From assembly GCA_033980235.1 (NCBI GenBank), contig CM067067.1, forward strand, positions 39,599,985 to 39,663,984: a stretch of DNA of 64,000 bases. Direction: 5' to 3'. The notes beneath the pieces are model-generated. The model saw nothing but the letters and a program-made list of their open reading frames with translations. It was not told where the DNA came from and searched no databases. The translations under genes were made by a program, and so were the position numbers. Below are positions 23,139 through 36,027 of the stretch, piece by piece. Numbering within the stretch: position 1 is the first letter of the stretch; the number at the start of each line of letters is the position of its first letter. Origin of the DNA: Diadema setosum. Lineage: Eukaryota > Echinodermata > Echinoidea > Diadematoida > Diadematidae.

Positions 23139-23699
23139 TTACTTGTTCGTTAGCAGTGGCGAATCAAATAAAAATGTTAGCGACACCGTATTACGACCGT
23201 TTGCGAATTCTTACGAGTGTTTTGCGAATGTTTGTAACTGTTAGCGAAAATACAAATTCGCAAAGAAATTTTGAACATGTTCAAAATTTCGTTGCGACAA
23301 GAAAAACTGCTTGCGACAATAAATACCGTTTGCCAACTTTCTTGTAACAGTTACTGTTAACGAACCTTTTGCAACTCTGTAAGGGGGTATCTCACTGAGC
23401 GGCGAACGTTTGCGAACGTAGCGAATTTGGGATTTCGCCAGGGTTCGTAAAAGGTTGCAAAAGGTTCGTTAACAGTCGCAAGAAAGTTCGCCAACGGTTT
23501 TTATTGTCGCAGTTAACAGTTTTTCTTGTCGCAAAGAAATTTTGAACATGTTCAAAATTTCTTTGCGAACCTTTGCGAATTTGTATTTTCGCTAACAGTT
23601 GCAAACATTCGCAAAACACTTGTAAGAATTCGCAAACGGTCGTAATACGGTGTCGCAAACATTTTTATTTGATTCGCCACTGCTAGCGAACATGGTTCC

Positions 23700-23976
23700 T
23701 ATATAAAAGCTTCTGAAACAGACAAGGTTCCACTCTAAGAAAGTTCTTGAAGCTCTTGACATCTCCATCATATAATTACTGCAAGTCTGTCCTCTGCAAC
23801 AACCACTCTCTGACCCAAACAGTCTTTCTTTTCTTCTTCCTTGTGTTTTTCTTTATTTTATTTCTCTTATGCTGCACAATAGCTGTAGCAGCAGCCTGAC
23901 AAAGCAGCTCTTCAATGATAGCAACACATTGAGCCTCTTCTTGGCATAAATTTATTTCCGTATACTGGAAATCCAT
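23700..23976 (-). pseudogene. Broken N-terminus of a PIF/Harbinger nuclease, right copy
   Basis: This is the inverted counterpart of the 22751 fragment. It starts MDFQYTEI on the minus strand and reads through the ELLCQAAATAIV stretch and the basic patch into VWVREWLLQRTDL without interruption, then reaches a stop. The KSFKNFLRVEP continuation is in another frame, so a frameshift separates them. It is cleaner than the left copy over the first 65 codons. No catalytic domain follows. Confidence 0.6.
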
Positions 23977-24359
23977 CTTGAACGGTTGTCACAAGAGATC
24001 TGAATTCAGTGGAAGGTTTTACGTTCGTTTTATGGGTCTGACTATACATAATCGCCTGGTACTTTTCTAGGTCCAAGAACATTCGCAAAATTGTCGCAGA
24101 GGATTTGCAAATAGTTGCTAATATTTGCAAAACTGTCGCTAACATTTGCTAACATTCGCTAATAGTCGCCACCTGTGTTTCGCAAACACTTTCGCAAACA
24201 TTCGCTGAAGTGTTGCTAATTGTCGCTAAACATCGCTAAAAGTCGCTAACTGTCGCTAATGGCAGAAGCGCACTTTGATTTTTCGCAAACATTCGTCAGA
24301 AAAGTTGGCGAATCTCAAATTCGCTACGTTCGCAAACGTTTGCCGCTCAGTGAGATACC

Positions 24360-24942
24360 AGCTGACGCATGTGTGTGTGTGTGCGCGCGCGCGCGCGTGC
24401 GTGAGTGGATGTGAGTATGTATGTGTGTGTATTATTATAGTGCGTGTTCGAGCGGGCTTGTGGACGGATTGCTGATTTTGTTTCCTTGATGAAAAAATAA
24501 TCACATTTGAATATGAGATTTTTTTTTTTAGTATTTAGTAGAAATAAAAAAAAAGAGAAAAAAACAAAAACAGAGGGTAGTCCGCATCAGTACTGACAGT
24601 GATGTCACTTCTGATCTTCCACGTAAAATTCCGCACCATATCGTAGTTTGCTGTGAGGGAATGAAATTCGACAAACAGGAGAATGGAAGTTCAACCGAAA
24701 TCGGACCCCCCCCCAAAAAAAAAAAAAAAACAAACAAAAAAAAAAAAACAAACAAACAAACAAACAAAAAACAACAACTTAAAATTATAAATTCAACATA
24801 ACTTACAAAATTGAGATGTTAAGTCACAACCACTATAAGAGATGATTTATAAGCCATTACAACCGCACAAGTCTTAAAAAAAAATCAACTACGCTTATTT
24901 TCACTAAATTTCGTTTTCTTTTATGAGAGCGTATCCTTCGCA
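24360..24942. other. GT/GC microsatellite and A-rich low-complexity stretch
   Basis: (GT)n, (GC)n and GTGT tracts lie at about 24369-24430. Around 24705-24770 there are A-runs broken by C. No gene. Confidence 0.6.
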
Positions 24943-25333
24943 TTAAAGGGACCGCACAGTACTGGTTGAGGTGAGGATTCATGTTTTGAACATTCCTGAG
25001 TGAGATAATGAGAAACCTCTTATGAAATATAAAAGAGCATGTAATTTTAAGAAGGATTCAACGTTTATTTAATGAAAATTGGTTTTCAAATGCCCGAGAT
25101 ATCCAAAAAAGTGATAATAATAAAAGACTACAGGCCACGCCGTTTATTAGGATCTCTTTGTTTCACCTTGTTTTTGGATATCTCAGCCATTTCAAAACTG
25201 ATTTTCATCAAAAAACTTTTGATACCCTTTAGAATTGCATGCTCTTTGACATCTCATAGAGTGGTTTCTGAATATCTCGCAAAACGTTAAAAGCTAAATC
25301 CTCACCTCGACCAGAACTGTACACACCCTTTAA
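24943..25333. mobile_element. 390-bp palindromic MITE, copy 2
   Basis: TTAAAGGGACCGCACAGTAC at the left is mirrored by ACTGTACACACCCTTTAA at the right. The arms share AACGTTTATTTAATGAAAA and GATATCTCAGCCATTTCAAA with the copy at 3802-4193, including their order and inverted pairing. The centre differs between copies. It is non-coding. Confidence 0.65.
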
Positions 25334-28300
25334 TGTGTTGTAGTGACTTTAAAATTGGCAACGAGAGCTTTGAAGGACAATATTATGTTCATTTCTTTTT
25401 ATACAGTGGTGAGTAGACGACATTGATCGTCACCTCTTTCAATGCGTGTGTATCCGATGTCGCTATTTAGTAGAGGATCGGGGGAGGGAGTGTTTAGGGG
25501 GTTCCTCTTTTTTTTGTAACCTCACCCCTTTTTTGTATTTATTCATCAGCCGATTTTTTTGGCAGTTCTTTTTCAAACTGCTTCTTATGACCTATGTTAT
25601 CCGCCCCTGCTATTCTATCGAAACTAGTGAAACTTTTATCAGGTTTCATCACGTTGTCATACAGTTGCGACGGATCATTGACCTTCGTACAGTCGTACAG
25701 AAAGCCATGTTAAGACAATAATGACGAGTGAGGGCAGCAAAGACTTGTTAAGAGCGCTCTGATGAGCTTACCACCTTATGCTCAGACAATAGCGCATTAC
25801 CAGACGCGCTGTACGAAAGAACGAACGTACTGCATTAAAGGACGTAAAGCCAACAGAGCGGGGATATTTGAGGGTGGGCGTCAGATTATAGAAATTCAAG
25901 AAAGGAAAAATGAAGATCTGTTCGAGGCTGTTGAATGCACTGAAGCTAACGAATCAAAAGCACAGATAAGTGTTATAAAGTAAGATGACGGTCTGTGGAA
26001 GCGGTAAGTCCAAGAAATAACATTTGCCGGGGAACCCCCCCCCCCCCCGAAAAGCAACAAAAAGAAAACACGGAGACGTTCCAAAATGGAATGGACGCGC
26101 GATTTTACCCACTAGATATAGAGGTAGAACGTAAGGCAAAACATAAATCTCTTGTCTCCTCTATAATAAGGTAATCCTTTAATACTCGACAGGTGCCTCG
26201 TAATCTTCATTTGCAAAGTGACGGTGCAAAGGACTAACAAGGTCAAATTAATCTCTTCGAATTATGTGAAAATAATTTGAAGGAAACATCCCTTGATCGT
26301 AAGGATATCAAGAAATAATAATATTCAAACGTTATAACGAATGTTAAGACAGGAACCGAGACGGTATCACTATGAAGAATCAGCGGACTCCACGTATTCT
26401 CCACTGAAGTCAAAGTCCCGATATATCCCGATTCCAACATAATGTACTTGTATCCCGCACATAGCGGTGCCTCGATTCCCCCCCCCCCCCCCAAAGAAAA
26501 AAAAAATAAGAGAAAGAAAATTTTGATCATAGAGCTACATGATACATGCATAGCGTGAGGGCGTGTTATAAAATATGGCAAGGCTGTTTTCCGTGATTAG
26601 TCTCGTTTGAAAACAATAAGTGAAGAGCTCAGGAGTTTAAACTCGGTCTTTGTAACAAAAAAAAAAAAAAAAGGAAGAAGAAAAGAAACGACTTCGACAG
26701 TCATGTAGCAAGATAATTGTATCACTCTGAGGCAATTGATATTACATGCAAAAATTGTAAAACGCTGGAGTTTAAGGGAAGATTGTGGTTTTCGCATAAC
26801 ATCTTAAATTGTTGAATTCACCAAGCATTGAGTTTGACGATTAACGGTGTGAGATTCCATGTTTCAAGTCACCATTGTGCCATCTAATTCAACATGTAGC
26901 ACCTATGAATAAAAAGATGGAGAAAGATAGCAATATAATGCCTGCCTTAATCGATCTTCGTTGAAATTTTTCAATCTGAAACTCATGGTAGAGCAGTGGC
27001 AACACTGAAAAGGATATACCCTAATGATAAAGAAATTATTATCATTATTATTGTTATTATTATTATTATAATTATTATCATTATTATTACAATTATCATT
27101 ATTATTATTATTATTATTGTCATCATCATCATCATCATCATCATTATTATTATCAATTCATGCCATGACAGTATCATGGATCTAGTCCCAATCAGTGAAG
27201 CCCAAAAGGCTCGCTGTCGCTCCAGACGTCACCCCACAATCAAATACATGAAGTGACAGGAAAGAAGACATCATCTAGTCATCATTACAGTTTCTTGTAT
27301 AGATTTGTGTTTGATGGGAAATTCTGATGGGAAACGGCGTCTTTAGAGGAAATTATGTGAAGGGGATTATAGATGATGGCTATAAGTCACCAAAATAGCT
27401 TTACCCATGAAATCGAAGTATGACTTGCCGACCGTCGCTATGGTTACGAATACTCGTAATTACAAGACTGAATCTCAGCTAGCTGTGGCTAGGGTATAGT
27501 CCCTATAGGTGCTCGACCGGGGTTTCCGGGTCTCCCTGCTTTAACCCGTTAAGTGTATCTAGAAAGGACAGAGTGACATGGGTTGGTAATCATTCATTCA
27601 ATGACGGCATTTCTCCCCTCTATGGAACTGACTGAAAAAGAGGAGTGTCTGTAAATAAGTAGCTTATACACTTGCCCATGAGTCTACCTTTGCCCTATAG
27701 GCCTCATAATCATGCGTTACGGTTTAGTGGCTTTAAATCAGCAGTTATATCTCAGGAATGTGGGATTCGTGTTGACTTCCATAGTTTGTCCTTGCGGATT
27801 ATTATTCCCAGAGTTATTTGGCGGTGGCGTTATTTTAATTGTGTTTGGTTATTTTCGTGATTCGTCTTGCCAGTCATTGACATTTGCCCACTTTGCCTAG
27901 ATCGCTGTAACCTATTCGGTAAAATCAAACAGAGAGGAAAGAAGGAGACACGGTTCTACCAAAGAGCTTCAAACATTGGAGCTTCTTTATTCTATGCGAA
28001 GGCGCGTTTACCGAGGCGGTGAATACCTCAAAAGCCTGATCATCTGTTAAGGACTCTGTACAGTTTGTGCACCGGGTGAAGCAAAAGAGACACGCAGGAA
28101 CAGTGTACAGCAAAAGTGTGGCAATGGATGCTTGATTCTGATATTGTGGATTGTACGTAAACAAACTCATTTATTCCTTGGGTTGAGGACTACTATAGTG
28201 CTCGATTGCCATTATACGTTATCGAATGTAGACATGAATCTGTAACTTTTCGGAACCCGTTCTATCTGACGTGAATGGAAGGATGTAGATGTCCACCTAA

Positions 28301-30357
28301 TCATGGTGGGTTCTTCAATCAAATCAATCACAACGTGTCAGCGAGAATGGACACGCAGGACGCTATTTTTCCCCGTCTTTGTGGCAGTTTCTTCCGATAT
28401 AACAACGCAACGTCTCCATCTTCTGAAGCCCTCGATCATGTCAAAATTGTTTGCAAGATTGCAGCTATCATCACTTCAATAATCCTTCCATACTCTACGT
28501 CATTTGCCGTATATGCTCGAAATTATCAAACGTCATGAATTTTGACAATAACATTACTATCATCATTACTTAAAGTATCAATAAGCGATGAGGAAGTGCG
28601 ATGTGGTATTGTCATTAGTCCATTACTAAACAAGCACACTAGAATGACTATTTGGAGATTTGCCATCAAACACCCTCCAGCGGACCCTAATTGGATTGAT
28701 ATCATGCCATGAGGATTCGTGAGGACTGTTTCAAATAGAACAATGAAAAGCTATTTACAGTTCAGCTTGCACGATCCCTTCAGAATATCATCAATATGAT
28801 AATCATAAAATCCGATCATTTGATCCCAGTAGAGACAACCAACCTCTCTGGTATGCAGTGTGACCAGACAAAACTGGAATATATTTCTGCCACCAGGAGG
28901 GTTCCTAAATGTGCGAGAAGTTTCCACCACTGGTTGATTTGTTATGATCTCTGCCCCATTTGATCTGCCTTTTACGCTTGTTGCACTCAGACTGATGTTT
29001 GTTTACGTCCTGCACTCCTTGCCTGTATGAGTTAGTATTGAAAAAAACGAGGGAAAAAAAGAGACAGCTGCAGTATAAGGGCCGTAGGTATGTGGCACTC
29101 GCCTACGCTTGAACCTACGCACTAACTGGTGACTTGCCTCGATATAGGTCAGGTACTAGAGCAAAACCATTGGATGTCATCTCAGGGGCACGGAGTGACA
29201 GTGATCTGGGGAGTTCAGCGATGATATCAGGGAGGTGGGAAGAGAATCCTGTTTAATTCCTCCCCGCTCGAGAAGACTCTTGCCAAGACGAGTCATTTCT
29301 GCCCTACGAGTGTGCAGCGAAGAACAGAGAATGCTAGTGAGGTGTATCGAGATATTCCGGACTTAATTGACGGTTAAAAGAATTAGGAAATATTGGATAT
29401 CGAGCGAAATAGGCAAGGGCATTGCCTCAAAGAAGGCTGTAAATACGCCCTAGTCTGTTCGTGTTTTACTAATATCAAACTGAGTGACACATTAGAATTT
29501 ACTTTCCCAGTTGGACTGGATTCGTCTGCTTAATTCTTCAGTTACAGAGGTAATAGTGACTCACTATCAAACAATCTGACAATAGCTCGCCCTTTAATCG
29601 ACGACCAAGTTTCTTCCATGCTGCAGTTTGCTTTTTCGATTACTTCATGTCATCTCATTCGATCAACTGAGCAGCTAGCTGTCTGTTAAATTCTCAAAGA
29701 AAAATTGGAAGCGCTTTGAGCTCTATTTTACATCAAAACAAAGCTCTGCGTGCTCAACGCTGTTCTATGTTCTCATCATTGGACTGATTGTGACGTGAAG
29801 GATTTTTTGCCAACTTGCAACACCACGCTAAAGAACCACTCAAGGCATCAGAAACCACCTGCCATTGACATTACGTAAACTTGTTTCAATTGCCGGAAGT
29901 TTGGAAGCTGTGATTCAAGACAGCGTTGTATCGGAGAGCTGAAGGGCTCGCGGTTCATCAATGCAATTGTCCAAGAAACCATTGAGACTGCAGGAATGAA
30001 CAGTGCAACATTATGGCTTGTTTTGTCGGTTTGGAAAACTCACCGTTTATTATCAGGCTTTGATCATCACATACTATAGTGGAATGATTTTGCGGTGTAT
30101 TTGATAACATTTAACTTTCGCAACATTATTGATATTACGACCTCTGTAAGTTGTGTGGATGTAATCGCTCTCAAGCAATGACTACTTTATTTGTTTGCTC
30201 AAGGGATCCACTGAATTCATATTCATCATTGCTGTGCCAATTAATTCTCAGTGCGTCACACTGTAGGTAAAAACGCCTCTAGTATTGTCCTGCGAAAATT
30301 ACCTTCGCTTCGAGGCCAGTTTGGTATTTTTCCTATCAGCTCCAGTACCCAGCCACA
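25334..30357. other. Long region without a recognised gene
   Basis: This contains C-runs at about 26034-26048 and 26478-26491, an A-run at about 26660 and the ATT/ATC microsatellite at 27035-27155. The open frames of 60-112 codons show no family signature. The last few hundred bases could be 5' flank or UTR of the candidate exon at 30358. Confidence 0.35.
27035..27155. repeat. ATT/ATC trinucleotide microsatellite
   Basis: A run of ATT and ATC triplets that produces Ile- or Met-rich shadow frames on both strands. Confidence 0.9.
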
Positions 30358-30547
30358 ATGCCCGATATAGCAAACAAGCGTCGCACGTCTCGGATATCAG
30401 TATCCAAACTCAACAGGCCGTTTCCACTGCAGTCGCCGGACTTTGTGAAAAAGTTAAATCCCGACAAACTGGGACAGAAACTGAATCCACAGCTCGGGAA
30501 GCGGTTTTGGACCTCCATCGGCAACATGTGGTCCAGAATTTACAATG
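30358..30547 (+). CDS. Possible first coding exon of an unidentified gene
   Basis: The ATG in a good context (CACAATGC) opens 63 codons followed by a strong donor GTGAGT, leaving phase 1. The peptide is basic and proline-containing: MPDIANKRRTSRISVSKLNR at the start, then a lysine/leucine stretch with repeated KLNP units (KLNPDKLGQKLNP), ending FWTSIGNMWSRIYN. The segment is more GC-rich than its surroundings, as coding exons here are. I recognise no family and found no certain downstream exon; a short open segment ending in GTACGT at 30647-30706 might be one. A chance open frame remains possible. Confidence 0.35.
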
Positions 30548-32631
30548 GTGAGTCTGACACTTAAAAATCTTCCTTTTGTGTACACCAAACGTGAACTACC
30601 AAATTGAGATGCCTTTATAAGGAACTAGATTCACAGCTATTCATCAATGTCTAGAGGAGTTGAGAACAGACTGTTGTACATTCCAGATAAATACACCGCT
30701 CTTAAGGTACGTAATAAACATAAGCAAACAGCAATTATTTCTTTACGATTATTGTTATATCAACGGGGCGAGCACGTCCCGTGGGTACATGGAGGGGTAG
30801 GGCTGAGGCAGGAAGGGGGAATCCCCCGAGCGACCCTCCTCTGAAGAGTTTCACCAATTAATATCGACAGTAATGTTTTGAACAGAAATACTTGCAAAAG
30901 TAAAACTTAACATATAACTGTACTGTGTACAACCATCGATTTCGCAAAACATTATACTGGCACCGAGTGACAAACTTATACGATTCATCAAGATAATCAT
31001 CAAGAGGAAATGGATTGGTCTGAAATTGGAGACTAACTAATGGGGGAACGGGCGTGACCTCTATACCTCGGCCTCACCTCTCGGCTCCCTGGCCTCATGG
31101 TTATAGCGTGGAGCTACTTACGTTGGAGCTCCATGGTTTTTAGATATCTTCGTAATCGTATCATGAAAATTCGAGAGCAAAGTAATTAATTCGTGCACAG
31201 GAAAATACAGATACGCGTTGATTAGTCATCATTGCAGCTGGAGACACGGGTACTGCTGATAAGAAAATAAGTACTGTATTCGAAGTGAGTGTACTGTATA
31301 TCACTATATGATTAATATCTTCACCCTATACAGCTGTGATGCTTTCACCAAAGATAATCGTTAATTATTAGTGTTCTGTGTCAATATTTGGTTACATGGC
31401 TGAGACATTGTTTCATTATTTAGTGTCTATGAAGGCTGACTGGTTTAAGTCGCCTCATTACGAGATCTCTGAATGTATATCTTGTGGAAGCTATTTAACA
31501 GCATGACAGTAGACTGCATGTTAAATTTAATATGCCACGTGAGTTGCTCATTTTTGCTGCCAACAAGCGCAGTTGATTTGGCAGCCAACTATTCCTGTAA
31601 ATTATCAGCCAAAATAAATGAACAACATAGTTGTTGTTGGCATTGTTATACTCTTAGAAAGGAACTCATCGTCTCTTCAATGATGATGACACACAGTACG
31701 TGTAAACACATTATTGTTATCGTTGCTCAAAATAAGACAGAGGCGCTTGATTTTTGTAACGTTTGTTTGCTACTTGAAAACTAAACCTGAGAGCAAATTC
31801 ATTCCACCAAAATTAATGATTCTTATCGGCTGGATCATAAAATTTTGCATGGTTTGATGGCATTGCTTACGCTGATTGGGATCTACCGATGTCATTAAAG
31901 AGATATACATGCGAAAGACAATCACTTTTAACAAACTGGGGATTACTTTACGCACTGTGCATTTTCTTTTTTGGCCATACTATATTTTTGGTAAATTGCA
32001 CAGCATTTCTGTCTTTGGTCGCTCTTTTCTTCTGTTCTTTTTCTTTTTCTTTCCTTCCCTTTTCTTCACCTCTCCTGCTTATTGTCTATCTCCATCATCC
32101 TTTCTACCGAGTCTCCCTTCCGGTCTATTGATGTTTGCTCTCTCCACATTTATATATTATTCAAACCACACTATAGATAACACAAGCATGTGATAGAGCA
32201 TTCAACTTTATGATCATACATATTTATGATAGATAGGGTACAATCCGACACGTGTACTGTGAGAGATCGAAGTCTATACGAATGCACTCGGATATTTGAG
32301 GCTCACCTTGATATCATGACATCTTGTCATAACCGTCAAACCGATTAATATTGTACAACACAGAAATTACATAAGGATTTTTGTGTACGTGCAAAAAAAA
32401 AAAAAAATCTTTTGATTTTCCTGCATTGCCCGACTGATAAACGCGTATGCTAATAATAAGAATAAGAAAGAACTAATTTCAAACGAAACAAACTAAAGAG
32501 ATAAACCAGACCCGAGCATGTGAAATATAAGAATAAATGGTTGAATGAAAGATATACGTAACCATCAGCCAGGAAAGAGCGAAATGCCTGTGATGGCCTA
32601 TGGCGATAGCTGACACTTGATTCATGGATCT
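30548..32631. other. No recognised gene; flank of the retrotransposon
   Basis: Apart from the weak exon candidate near 30647-30706 and pyrimidine-rich sequence at 32030-32100, nothing supportable was seen. Confidence 0.35.
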
Positions 32632-32647
32632 TTTTTTTTTTTTAATG

Positions 32648-33326
32648 TAATAGGTCTTAGTGAAACATGGGCCACTCAGGGTTTTACTTCTATGTTCTCA
32701 CTCCCTAGTTATGATTTCATAAATAATAGCAGAAATCAGAGAATGCGCGGAGGCGTTGCTTTATATGTAAAACAAAATCTGGATTATGTTATTCATGATG
32801 AATTGAACTGTATAAGTGAAATTGTTGAATCACTTGTTATTGAAATTAAGGTCCCTTATTCAAAGAATATAATTGAATCAGTATTACATAGACCTCCTTA
32901 TTCAAATATTTATGATTTTTTTTTTATTATGTACAATCCCTATTATCAAACCCAACTTTTAATAATAGAGATTGTTTTATTATGGGAGATTTTAATGTTG
33001 ATTTGTTAAAGTTTCAGATTTTAAACAATGCCCAAAATTTTCTGGATATAATGACTTCCTCGTCTTTTTTACCGCTTATAAAAAACCCAACTCGTGTTAC
33101 TAATCATTCTGCAACACTTATCGACAATATTTTTTGTAACATCAGCCCTTTACCTGTCTCCGGAATTATTTTATCAGATTTAACTGACCATTATCCCATC
33201 TTCACTTATATACCCCTTAACCGTAGAATTTTTTTAAAGTCTCCTATGGTAAGTTTCCGGAAAATAACACCTGACAATATAGTTAGGTTACAAGACGAGT
33301 TAAACAGAGTGGAATGGACAGTATGA
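32648..33326 (+). pseudogene. APE-type endonuclease domain of the retrotransposon, frameshifted
   Basis: The conserved blocks appear in order: GLSETW (catalytic Glu), GGVALYVK, RPPYSN, MGDFNVD (at 32982), NPTRVTNHSATLIDNIF and LTDHYPIF (the SDH block with Thr for Ser). A frame change occurs between about 32900 and 32982. This domain nicks target DNA for target-primed reverse transcription. Here it lacks its N-terminus and cannot be made as one protein. Confidence 0.75.
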
Positions 33327-33724
33327 TAATGAGGATCCAACTGAAGCTTGTGATTTGTTTATGCAAACGTTAATTTCCATTTTGGATAAACATGTTCCCA
33401 TTGTTAGAAAAAATGTAACAATTACAAAAGATATCCTAGGCTGCCTTGGATATCTAAATCTTTGTTGCGATCGATTAACCGTAAGAATAGTTTGTATTAT
33501 GTTGATAAACTTCAACGCACTCAGCAATCTCATTATAAATATACTTCATATAAGAATGTTCTCACGCAAGTCATACGGGGCGAGAAACGTAAATATTTTA
33601 TTAATCAGTTATCTTTGTTTAAACATGATATTCAAAATACGTGGAAAATTATTAATACAGCTATTGATAAAAAATACGGAGAAACCGCGTATTACCACAA
33701 TCAAACATAATAATTTGATTATTA

Positions 33725-35415
33725 ATGATGTTACATCCATTTCAAAAATTTTCAATCAGAATTTCTCACAAATTGGCAATAATCTTGCTCGCAATATTCC
33801 GGATAGTCAAAAGATTTTTTTTTAATTTTTTACAAACTCGTAATCCTAACTCATTGTTTTTTGTTCCTTTAGAGAGAAATGAATTGTTAGATATTGCTCA
33901 GAATTTGAAAAACAAGAAAAGTGCTGGGCATGACAGTATTGATAATGTTCTTTTGAAAAATATTATCAATTCTATTGTTGATCCATTGGTACACGTTTTT
34001 AATTTGTCTTTGTGTAACGGAGTTGTCCCTGAGGATATGAAAATTTCTTAAGTAATTCCTACTTATAAAAAAGGGGATAGGGAAGATGTTTGCAATAATC
34101 GACCTATATCTTAATTGACTTCTATTTCGAAATTACTTGAAAAAGTTGTTCATTCTAGATTATTAAAGTTCTTGGATATTCATAAAATAATTTCTGATTA
34201 TCAGTTTGGTTTCCGGCAAAACCACAACACATCCCACGCAATACTTACCTTTTTAGATAAAGTTTCAAAAGCTATTGATCAAAATCGGCGTTTTCCTGGA
34301 CTACTCCAAGGCCTTTGATACCATTGACCACAACATACTTCTTTATAAATTATCACATTATGGTATCCGAGGAAAGGCCTTGGAGTGGTTCAGGAGTTAC
34401 CTTTCTAACCGTAAGCAATTTGTTTATGTTAATGGACATACATCTGTCATGCAAAATGTTAATTGTGGAGTGCCTCAAGGAAGTTTGCTTGGACCTCTTT
34501 TATTTCTCCTTTACATCAACGACATGCCGAATTCATCAAGTATTCTTTCCTTTCTATTATTTGCTGATGATTCTAATGTTTTTTTTTTGTCACATTTTGA
34601 TCCTAATATGTTAATTGATGTTTTAAGTGTGGAATTGGATAAATCACTTCGATGGATAAGAGCAAATAAATTGTTCATAAACATTAAAAAAACTAAATGT
34701 ATGATTTTTAGTAACTCTTTGGAAAATGTACCTAGGAATGTATATCTGAATGACACAGATATCGAAGAAGTTTCTTCAATCAAATTCTTAGGTTTGATTG
34801 TTGACCGTAAACTCATTTGGAATTTACATATTGATTCCATAAGCCGTACTATTTCAAGAAATATAGGTGTTATAAATAAAGTTAAAATTTGTTTACCCAA
34901 AAATGTTCTTTTAATGTTATATTCATCTCTGATTTTACCTTATTTGAATTATGGTATACTCGCCTGGGGAAACACACATTCTTCTCATTTGGAAAGACTA
35001 CTTTTGTTACAGAAAAAAGCTCTTCGTATTATTTGCAATGAATCGTGGAGTAGTCATACTGATGTGTTATTTCATGAAAACAAAATCTTAAAAGTTAAGG
35101 ATTTGTATTTTTTTACACCTATGACAATTCATGTACAAACTTAGCAATAATTCTCTCCCATTTGTGTTTGAGTCCATGTTCACTAAAAATAGATCTGTTC
35201 ATTTTTATCCTACCCGGCAATCCAACTCATTTCATTTGCCATTAACTAGGAATAGGACTATGTTTGCTAAATCTATTTTTTCCTTTACCACTGGCCCCAA
35301 ATTTTGGAACACTCTTGATAATAGTATGAAACAAGTTCTAAGTTTAAACACATTCACATTTAAACTGAAGAAGTTGTTCATAAATTCTTATATAGTTGAA
35401 TGGGTTATATCTTAA
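33725..35415 (+). pseudogene. Reverse transcriptase domain and C-terminal tail of the retrotransposon, broken
   Basis: The fingers motif KSAGHDSI is followed by a stop at 34049-34051, then IPTYKKGD, RPIS and a second stop at 34112-34114, then SISKLLEKVV and FGFRQNHNT. A frameshift near 34300 leads into the long frame 34275-35144 with [29 protein letters not shown] and the catalytic FADD at 34560-34571. Another frame change leads to 35131-35415, whose GPKFWNTL and KLKKLFI blocks are the usual C-terminal region of these elements. The catalytic aspartates are intact but the protein is interrupted at least four times. Confidence 0.85.
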
Positions 35416-36027
35416 TTAGCCTTAATTGTGAGCTCTCTTTTTATATTCGTTATACTCATTCTTTTCTTTTATCTATTCCTTTCCTACATTATGTACATAT
35501 ACCTCGATGATCCACCGCATCATGTGCCTCGCGTGTGCTGGTATAGACCTTTCATCTCTTCTCCTTTCTCGCCTTTCCCTGTCCTCTTGTCTCTTTCTGT
35601 TTCTTCTTTCAAAATAATTTCCTCACCTCTTTTTCCTTTACTGTGTTTTGTTTTTCTCTCTCTATCTTTCTCTTTACAAGAGAGGTTGCTTGTGTTTGTT
35701 TGTCCGTCTGTTTGTTTGTTTGTATGTATAGGTCTGTATGTGTTGTACACCTTTTATATTATGTCTAGCTAATTGCTTTTTGATGTTATTTAGTCTTTTT
35801 GTCCACGAGGAGACTGCAAATTACAAGCTTAGCTTTTTAGCATGTCTCCTCCATTTCCTGCAACTTTAGTTTCAATTCAATTTTCATTGTTTACTTTGCT
35901 TTTGTGATGCGTAGTATTGTAAACTTCACGTATTTTTCTTTGTTACTACATTGCATTGATGTTGTGTTATTTTGTGTATGAAAATGTTGTTGGAAATGAA
36001 ATAAATGAAATGAAATGAAATGAAATT

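Larger units (their letters stand above)
22335..24359. mobile_element. Inverted pair of Harbinger-derived elements
   Basis: Two roughly 1-kb elements lie in inverted orientation. The outer ends GGTATCTCACTGGGCGGCGA and TGCCGCTCAGTGAGATACC mirror each other. A third copy of the terminus at about 23387 marks the left end of the right-hand element (about 23387-24359), which is complete. The left-hand one (22335-about 23380) lacks its inner terminus. Both are filled with GCGAACGTTTGCGAA- and TTAGCGACAGTTAGCGA-like motifs and share a GAAATTTTGAACATGTTC palindrome. Both carry a degraded N-terminus of a PIF/Harbinger nuclease. Confidence 0.65.
32632..36027 (+). mobile_element. 5'-truncated, decayed non-LTR retrotransposon (Jockey-group, CR1/L2/Rex1-like)
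   Basis: The segment reads in order through an APE-type endonuclease, a reverse transcriptase and a C-terminal conserved tail, and ends in tandem TGAAA units (about 35993-36027) as its 3' tail. The endonuclease starts abruptly at GLSETW next to a T-run, so the 5' end (any first ORF and the endonuclease start) is missing. Frameshifts and in-frame stops make it inactive. The motif wording points to the CR1/L2/Rex1 side of the Jockey group. I cannot fix the clade without a tree. Confidence 0.85.

Noticed and set aside
22400..24340. CRISPR-like appearance of regularly recurring GCGAAC/TTAGCGAC words
   Set aside because: Units are short, degenerate and uneven with no spacers, and they lie in Harbinger-derived elements of an animal genome.
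25762..25983. 73-codon charged open frame
   Set aside because: Slightly protein-like composition but no motif, no splice context and no neighbours to support it.
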